A stretch of 64,000 nucleotides of DNA from Persicaria tinctoria (taxonomy: Eukaryota; Streptophyta; Magnoliopsida; Caryophyllales; Polygonaceae). The stretch is from positions 28,538,620 to 28,602,619 of the forward strand of contig JBANSL010000010.1 in NCBI GenBank assembly GCA_037127255.1, in the 5' to 3' direction. The position numbers and the translations under genes were made by a program. Below, piece by piece: positions 56,996 to 64,000 of this stretch. Positions within the stretch are counted from its first letter, which is position 1. Each line of letters begins with the position of its first letter. The notes under the pieces are model-generated. The model had not been told where the DNA came from and searched no databases. It was given only the letters and a program-made list of their open reading frames with translations.

Positions 56996-59740
56996 ATGTC
57001 TGGTGAAGCAAGCGGAGGATTTGCACAGGGAAGGTCAACGAGCAGACCACCACTCTTTGTAGGAAACAACTTTGTCCACTGGAGATCCTTGATGAAAATG
57101 TTCATTATAGACCAAGATCTGGAACTTTGGAACATTATAGAGAATGGTCCGAAGATTCCAGAGAAAGACGGACCAAATGGAACCAAAGTCGCAAAGAAGG
57201 AGTCTGAATACATCGAAGCGGATCTTGAACTCGTCTCCAAAAACTACAGGGCTATCAACTTACTTTATTGTGGTCTTAGCACTGATGAGTTTAACTGTAT
57301 TTCATCTTGTAGGTCAGCTAAAGAGATTTGGGACAAACTGGTCGTCACCTATGAAGGAACGAGCCAAGTGAAAGACACCAAGATCATCATCTTCCTTCGA
57401 AAGTATGAGCCCTTCAAAATGAAGTCTGATGAGTCAATCAAGGCCATGTTCACACGATTCACAGAAATCACCAACAACCTTGACTCTCTCGGCAAGAGCT
57501 TTACCAACGTTGAGAAAGTAAGGAAGATACTGAGGTGCCTCCCAAAAGAAAAAAAATGGGGTCCAAAAGTAACAACTATAGAGGAAGCACAGGACCTCAC
57601 CACTCTACCCCTTGATGACCTGCTTGGGAAGCTGATCACGCATGAGATGATCCTTAATGAAGACGATGGAGAACTTCCAGCTAGCACTAAGAACTTGGCA
57701 CTCAAGTCTAAAAAGGATGAGCCTAAAGATGGATCTGATTCCGAAGATGAGGATGACGATGAGGATGATCCTTTTGCTCTAATCACAAGAGGCCTTGCTC
57801 GAATTCTCAAAATGAAGAAGCAATTCAACAACAAGGATGGATCAGAGTCTTCAAAATTTCGAGGTAAGTCTCAATACAACAAGTATGAAAAGAAGACTAA
57901 ACCTTTGTCTTGTTTTGAATGCGGTGAAACAGATCATCTTGTGAAGGACTGCCCTCAAAAGACAAAGAGCCAGTCCAAGAAGGGTGACAAATGGAAGAAG
58001 AAAGCCATGGTGGCAACTTGGATGGCCTCAGAAGATGAATCCCACGATGAAAAGCTTGAAGCTACTGTAAGAGAACTTATGGCGAGTCCAAAAGAGGAGA
58101 TCACCAAGGTGAAGGAACATAAATGGATCATTGATAGTGGATGCTCGATGCATATGAGTGGAAATAGTTCTCTCTTTCATGATCTAAAGGAGCAATCCAC
58201 GGGAACAATCACTCTTGGTGACAAAGGAAAATGTGACATCGTTGGTATTGGTAGTGTTGGAAGTGGTTCCAGCCATAGTATTAAAAATGTCTATCTTGTT
58301 AATGGTTTAAAGTATAATTTGCTTAGTGTCTCTCAATTATGTGACAGTGGCAACATTGTCAGATTTAACAAGAAAAGATGTCTAGTATGCAGAGAAGATA
58401 CAGGTGAAGTTATATTGACTGCATATCGTTACAACAATATATACGATGTAAATGCTGATCAAGTGGCACAAGGAAACTTAACCTGTCTAAAGGCTTTGAC
58501 GGATGATCCAAAGCTCTGGCATAGGAGAATCGGTCATGTGAGCCCACATACACTACAGAAGCTTGTGTCCAAAGGGCTTGCAAGAGGGCTACCTGAGATG
58601 GACTTCAAAGGTATTGATATGTGCAATGCATACACACGAGGTAAACAAACACGTAGCTCTTTCAAACCCAAAAAGGTTGTATGTTCTTCTAGACCCCTTG
58701 AACTTTTACATATGAATTTATGTGGTCCTATGCGAGTCAAATCTTCCAATGATAAAAAGTACATGCTAGTTGTTGTTGATGATTTTTCTAGATATACTTG
58801 GGTTGCATTTTTAAAAGAAAAATCAGAGGCCTTATTTGAGTTTTCAAAACTTTGTAAGGAGTTGCAAACTTTAAGAAACGAGCCCATAGTGTCAATTCGG
58901 AGTGATCATGGTAGGGAGTTTGATCAACTTCAGTTTGATTTGTTTTGTGCTAAATATGGCATCTCCCATAACTTTTCTGCTCCTAGGACACCTCAACAAA
59001 ACGGGGTTGTGGAATGCAAGAACCGCACCTTAGAGGATATGGCCAGGACTATGCTTTTAGAAAATGCATTACCTAAAACCTATTGGGCTGAAGATGTTAA
59101 CACAGCTAACTACATTTTGAATCGTTGTCTTATTCGTTCCATCTTAAAGAAAACCCCTTATGAACTTTTCAAAGGCCGCAAACCACTTATATCTTATTTT
59201 AAACCCTTTGGCTGTACTTGTTTTGTTCATAACAATGGAAAAGATAGCCTTGGGAAATTTGATGCGCGTAGTGATGAAGGTATATTTCTTGGCTACTCCA
59301 CGAGTAGCAAAGCTTATAGAATCTTCAATAAAAGGACCCAGCTAGTTGAAGAAAGTATACATGTTATATTTGATGAATGCAATGACGGTTCTTTGAGTGA
59401 AAGTGTTGCAGATATAGATCTTAACATCCATGCAGAGAATGAGGAAGGTGATGATGCTGCCACCAAGAACACAGAGAAGAGGAACATGCAGGAACATATT
59501 CTCAACACTGAAGAATTGGCCCAAGGTGTTGAAGATTCGTCCAAAGCCCTTAGTGTCCAATCCAACAGAGTTGAAGCGTCAGAAACTGCTGTAACTGAAC
59601 CTAACAGGACCACAGAGTCAGATGTAACACAAGTCAATCCTACCGGTGTGACAAATCAAGGAGCTGAGACTAGCAAAAGGAAATTCAAATACTCCTCATC
59701 ACACTCACTAAAGGATATCATTTCTGACCCATACTTCTAG
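56996..59740 (+). pseudogene. SIRE gag, protease and integrase
   Basis: ATG at 56996 (MSGEASGGFAQGRS). Gag; an acidic run (DSEDEDDDEDD, ~57735); zinc knuckle CFECGETDHLVKDC (~57910); protease WIIDSGCSMHMSGN (~58125); GAG-pre-integrase HRRIGHVSPHTLQ; integrase. Key integrase residues are damaged: the second Cys of the finger is Tyr (CNAY, 58631), the first catalytic Asp is Asn (LLHMNLCGP, 58715), and the Arg after the catalytic Glu is Cys (VVECKN, 59015). The second Asp (RSDHGREF) remains. The frame ends at TAG 59738 by a shift into the RT linker. It would process and integrate the element, but this copy cannot. Confidence 0.9.
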
Positions 59741-60544
59741 TGTTCAAACTCGTTCTAAACTTAAAGATCTTTGTGCTTTTCACGCGTTTGTTTCTCTTAT
59801 TGAGCCAAAGAAGGTAGATGAGGCACTTCAAGAGCCAGACTGGATCATTGCTATGCAAAGTGAGCTTAACGAATTTGAAAGAAACAAAGTCTGGACCTTG
59901 AAGCCTAGACCAAAGCATCAATCAGTCGTTGGCACATGATGGGTGTTTCGAAACAAGCTAGATGAGAATGGTAAGATCGTGAGGAAAAGGGCAAGGCTTG
60001 TTGCTCAAGGCTACAATCAAGAAGAAGGTATTGACTACGAGGAGACCTTTGCTCCCGTAGCCAGGCTTGAAGCTATTCGCATATTATTAGCATTTGCATC
60101 TTTCATGAGCATAAAGTTATATCAAATGGATCTCAAGTGTGCTTTTCTTAATGGTTTCTTAGAGGAAGAAGTCTTTGTGGCTCAACCCCCATGATTTGAA
60201 AGTCTGGAATTTCCCAATCATGTTTATAAACTTGAAAAAGCGTTTTATGATTTGAAATAAGCCCCAAGAGCTTGGTATGAGCGCTTGTCAAAATATCTTT
60301 TAGAAAATGAATTTAAAAGGGGGTTGATCGACAAGACTCTTTTTATCAAGACCAAAGGATAGGACATTTTGGTTATTCAAATTTATGTTGATGATATATT
60401 ATTTGGTGCTACCAACACATCTTTGTGCAAGGAATTTTCTGACATCATGTGCAGTGAATTCCAGATGAGTTTGATGGGTGAACTCAACTTCTTTTTGGGA
60501 TTACAAGTTCATCAATCCAAGAAAGGGATCTTTGTCAACCAAAG
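59741..60544 (+). pseudogene. SIRE reverse transcriptase (four in-frame stops)
   Basis: VQTRSKLKDLCAFHAFVSLIE, then [31 protein letters not shown] and YVDDILFGATN (~60385). Stops: TGA at 59937 (before WVFRNKL, normally Arg), TGA after VAQPP (60192), TAA at 60258 (FYDLK*APRAW, normally Gln) and TAG at 60360. Three of the four fit C-to-T changes. It is cut at 60544 by a solo LTR. Confidence 0.88.
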
Positions 60545-62781
60545 TGTTGTTGCAGGAGGATGGTCAAGTATGAAATAAATATAAAGTATAGATCAGACTG
60601 ACTTCCCTGTCTCAGCAAATAAATACAAGACTTCCTCCCGTTGTAGTAAGAGAAAGTCAGGATCGAATCCACGAGGAAGCACGTCAGCAGTTCTTAAGTA
60701 GCTGTAAACCTCACAGACAAAGCAGCAGAAAGACAGAAACACAGAAACAAGGAAAGAAACAGAAATAAAACAGAAAATAATAAACAAAAGCAATGAACTG
60801 AACGAAGACAGAAAAGACAAAGCAAAGCAGAAACTAAATCAAGGACACAGAAGCTACTCGATCTCGAGTAACAGTCCTCTATATCGACAAAGAAGAGTGA
60901 TGAAAACAGAAAACAGAAACGAAAGCAATCAACTCGAGGCAGACAAATCAACTCGATCTCGACCACACCTACTCGAGATCGACAAGGAACAACAAAGGCA
61001 GAAACTGAAAATCGACGACAACAGAAGAAAACTCAACTCGACCTAGACAAGCCCCTACTCGAGATCGACAAAGCTGTACTCGATCTCAACAAAGCTCTCC
61101 TTTGTATCGACTAGAATGCAGAAATTTAAATTGCAAATTCTCGAACCCAAACTCGGATTTCCGATGAAAATAAACTCAATATTTTAAAGAACTTCCAAAG
61201 CCAGGGTATCAACACCACAATGATAACCATGCAAAGTAACACATAAAGGCATAAAAGATCATGCTTTCCATCAAATAATCTTCGTTATTAACAAATAGGC
61301 AAATAGAGGCTTTCGCATAAACCCTAATTGTTACTAACCCTTTTCACATAATTAATCCAAGTTGCATTAAGATCACTTTCGCTTCAATAACACAAACAAG
61401 GATCACCTTCAACTCTCGCAAAAGAATCATGCTTATAGGGATAGAAGACGAATTGCATAACAAGATCTGACCTTTACCGCATCGCCTCACATGGCCACCG
61501 TCGGGCTCACCCCAGCCCCAGAAGTGGGTGGACTACTCACGCCTCATCGCAATCGCAGACACTGATTGATGAAAGGAACTAAATTGCATTAAATAAACTC
61601 AAACTTACAACCTTTTTTTTTTGTAACTAACTAATTGTCTCTGAAATTGAATTGAATAAAACTGAGCCCCTAGGGCTTTATTTATAGCCTTCTATTCCTT
61701 GCTAATCAAGGATAGAATCTTCTATCTATATCTAAAAGCATAAAAGATAAATAAATTGCTTAAGGGAAATAAATCTAAAAAGGGAAAAGATAAATCTAAA
61801 TAGGTAAGTCTTCATGTCTTGATAGATCTCCCTTCCATGATGATAGATCTTGATCAAATTTGGATAGATCTCGGCCATTCTCGGATTCCTTCATGCCCAA
61901 GGATTCCAAGTCTACTCGGACTGCTCAAGTCGACTCGTTGCTGCAAACTGGTCTACTCGACATCGACAAGGGCTTCGTCGACCTCGACTAGGATTCGTCG
62001 TCTCGGCTAACTGGTGCTCGATGTGGCTCGGACTTGGCTCCTGGCGCTCGTTGATCTCGAGTAGCCCTAGTCGACCTCGAGTAGAATTGTTCCGTCGACT
62101 AGGTCCTCTCGGGTAGGTGTGCTCGACAAGCCTGGATCTGGACTCGGGGCTCGTCGATCTCGACTAGGGCTTGAGATCGAGTAGAGTGTGGTCGAAGACG
62201 GCTCTCTAGTGGTGTCGAGGACTCCTCCTCGGCATGGACTCGGACAGGTGCTCTGGGCTACTCGACCTCGACAAGGATCTCCTCGAGATCGAGTAGAGTT
62301 GCTCGGCGTTTTCGTCCTCGGTTTCTCGATCAACTCCTCTCCTCGTCGACTCCAGGTGTAGCACTGGGCTTCGTCGATCTCGACTAGGGCTTGTCGAGAT
62401 CGAGTAGACTTCCGGAGCTGGGTTGGTCTGGCTCTCGAAACTGCTCCCAGTCGACAAGGCTGTTCTCAGACATACTCGTCGAGATCGAGTAAGAGCTACT
62501 CGAGATCGAGTAGCCTGGGTTCTCGGCTCGATTCGACTGGTTCCGTTGCTGCTTTGACCTTAGACTTCTGTAGTGGATTTCCGAGCTTTTCCGACCTTCC
62601 TTAGAATTGCTGTAAAATGCCTCGAATTCTGTGAATTAAACAGAAACTGGTGTAGATTCTATGATTTGGCAAATAAACATAAACCACATAGATTCTGTAC
62701 TATCTTAGCCCAAATGCATGAAATGTATGCAGAAATCGATATAAAAGTTACTGTAAAACATGGCAGATTAGGCTCACAACA
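60545..62781. mobile_element. Solo LTR (2.24 kb) in SIRE pol
   Basis: It begins TGTTGTTGCAGG and ends GGCTCACAACA, so it has TGTTG/CAACA inverted ends. A perfect 5-bp duplication CAAAG flanks it (60540-60544, 62782-62786), and the host frame resumes cleanly after it. No primer site, gag, pol or second LTR inside, so it is a solo LTR or a very reduced element. The interior is unusual: two zones (about 60855-61110 and 61905-62520) are full of TCGAGATCGA / TCGATCTCGA words. Confidence 0.85.
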
Positions 62782-62786
62782 CAAAG

Positions 62787-63534
62787 CAAATACACTAAGG
62801 ATCTCTTGAAGAAGTTCAAAATGGATCAATCCAAAGCAGCCAAGACTCCCATGAGCTCAAAATTATCTCTAGATCAAGACAAGAATGGGAAAAGTGTCAA
62901 TCAAAAGGAGTATCAAGGAATGATTGGATCTTTATTATATCTCACGGCTAGTAGACCTGACATCATGTTTAGTGTTTGTATGTGTGCTAGGTTTCAAGCT
63001 GATCCTAAAGAATTTCACCAGCTTGGACTATGGTACCCAAAGCAAAAGGATTTCACATTAATTGGATATTCTGATGCAGATTTTGCAGGCTATAAGGTGG
63101 ATAAGAAAAGCACATTAGGATGTTGCCAATTCTTAGGAGCATCATTGATCAGTTGGCACTCAAAGAAACAAAACTCAGTCGCTCTATCCACTACAGAAGC
63201 CGAATACATTGCAGCTGGAGCCTGTTGCTCCCAAATCCTTTGGATAGCTAAACAAATGCGAGATCTTGGCATCAACCTCAAAGGCATTCCCATTAAGTGT
63301 GACAATACAAGTGCCATCTCCATCACTAAGAATCATGTTCAACATTCAAGAACCAAACATATTGATGTAAGGCATCATTTCATTAAAGACCATGTTGAAA
63401 AAGGTGATGTGTCCATTTCGTTTATTTCAACTGATTATCAATGGGCTGACATTTTTACTAAGCCTTTGGCAGAGGACATGTTCACCTTCATAAGACGAGA
63501 GATTGGGATGTTTAACAAGGATGCACTTTCGTAG
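62787..63534 (+). pseudogene. SIRE pol: RT end and RNase H
   Basis: It continues the frame cut at 60544 (KDLLKKFKMDQSKAAKTPM). GSLLYLTASRPDIMFSVCMC and CARFQADPKEFHQ join directly to LGLWYPKQKDF, so about 20 residues of the conserved RNase H start (the segment before GLWY) are deleted. Then GYSDADFAGYKVD, LSTTEAEYIAAGAC and HIDVRHHFIKDHV, ADIFTKPLAED. Stop TAG 63532-63534, followed by GGGGGAGC. Confidence 0.9.
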
Positions 63535-64000
63535 GGGGAGCTTTCCCTTTACGAAAGATAAAATCTACTTAGTGTCAAGACCCTTGAGAATTATGTCAAG
63601 GTTTGTGAACTAAATGGTAGATCACATATATCAGATCACATATATTTGGTTAATATCTTTTTAGATATTTAATCAAGTATATTTTTATCGGATTTTAAAA
63701 TCTTCTATTTATGTTATATTTTTAACCGTTGAGATATTTTTGGAGCAAAATAATTTCGGATATTCTTTCCCTCTTATTTTTGGTTAAGAAAAGGATTTGA
63801 ATTTTGAATTGGAAATTTTCAAAATTAAGCAATGTTATGATTACTCCCCTTGGAACTCTAAACCCGTCCCATCACTCCATCATCTCTCTCTACTTAAACC
63901 CAATTCTGTACCCGTTTCCATCACAAACTCAAAACTTATCCAAACCCTTTCACCTTCTCCTTCTTCAACCTCTCAACCTGTTCTAAGAAAACCCTATCCG
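63535..64000 (+). other. SIRE region after pol (possible start of extra ORF)
   Basis: AT-rich DNA, then a C-rich segment from 63840 (CCCATCACTCC, CCTTCTCC) with a short open frame running towards the window edge. SIRE elements often carry an additional ORF here; the window is too short to tell. Confidence 0.4.

Larger units (their letters stand above)
55901..64000 (+). mobile_element. SIRE/Maximus-type Ty1/copia element (3' end outside window)
   Basis: 5' LTR (ending CGAACA at 56933), primer site TGGTATCAGAGC at 56940, gag-pol 56996-63534 with lesions, then a purine tract (GTAGGGGGAGC, 63531) and further non-LTR sequence to the window edge, as in SIRE elements that carry an extra region before the 3' LTR. 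Gag (LFVGNNFVHWRS) and RNase H (DADFAGYKVDKKST) are SIRE-like. The left edge is either 55901 (TGATAACTCC) or 55988 (TGTTGATGAA); the latter matches the AACA end better. Confidence 0.85.

Overview
This is a repeat-dominated stretch of a flowering-plant (eudicot) nuclear genome. The evidence is spliced genes with GT..AG introns, plant Ty1/copia lineages, plant L1-type LINE, MULE, hAT and Stowaway elements, a plant PSY-type peptide hormone gene and a plant NAD synthetase gene. Nothing bacterial or organellar is visible. I would guess an asterid but cannot prove it.

Layout. (1) 1-15171: a Ty1/copia polyprotein whose frame is intact except for an 11.5-kb insertion at 2541-14074. The insertion is a large non-autonomous LTR element (LARD type) with ~3.06-kb LTRs, a tRNA-iMet primer site, a polypurine tract, no coding capacity and a perfect 5-bp target duplication (GAGCC). 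(2) 15417-16345 and 28046-29091: 5' and 3' exon groups of one NAD+ synthetase gene, now a pseudogene. They are separated by ~11.7 kb of inserted DNA that carries a captured zf-RVT fragment, a TGTCATCA-rich repeat, AT-rich spacer and a two-gene MULE-type transposon. That transposon has a FAR1/MULE transposase fused to an OTU protease domain on + and a plant-mobile-domain (PMD) gene on -, tail to tail, with GC-rich palindromic blocks at both outer sides. (3) 30959-31487: a small intact three-exon gene for a secreted PSY-like sulfated-peptide precursor. (4) 31590-36433: a copia element inserted about 100 bp past the PSY stop, with nearly identical 179-bp non-canonical TA..CA LTRs but several frame lesions. 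(5) 36500-42411: a tRNA-like/SINE fragment, a 244-bp tandem duplication, and a second copy of the TGTCATCA repeat family carrying captured exons and a 1.4-kb TRIM-like element, again with TA..CA LTRs and a perfect 5-bp target duplication. (6) 42801-48697: a non-autonomous hAT element (perfect 8-bp duplication ATCATATG) split by a minus-strand L1-type LINE. (7) 49080-53455: simple-sequence DNA, a Stowaway MITE, and a decayed minus-strand reverse-transcriptase element with a C2H2-like N-terminus and a C-terminal CCHC/restriction-endonuclease-like motif. (8) 54219-64000: a four-level nest. A copia gag is cut by a LARD-family LTR on -, that LTR is cut by a SIRE-type copia, and the SIRE pol is cut by a 2.24-kb solo LTR with a 5-bp duplication (CAAAG).

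Host genes are few: one probably functional gene (PSY-like) and one broken gene (NAD synthetase). The most unusual unit is the MULE transposase-OTU plus PMD pair. Most open frames elsewhere are TE polyproteins or shadows.
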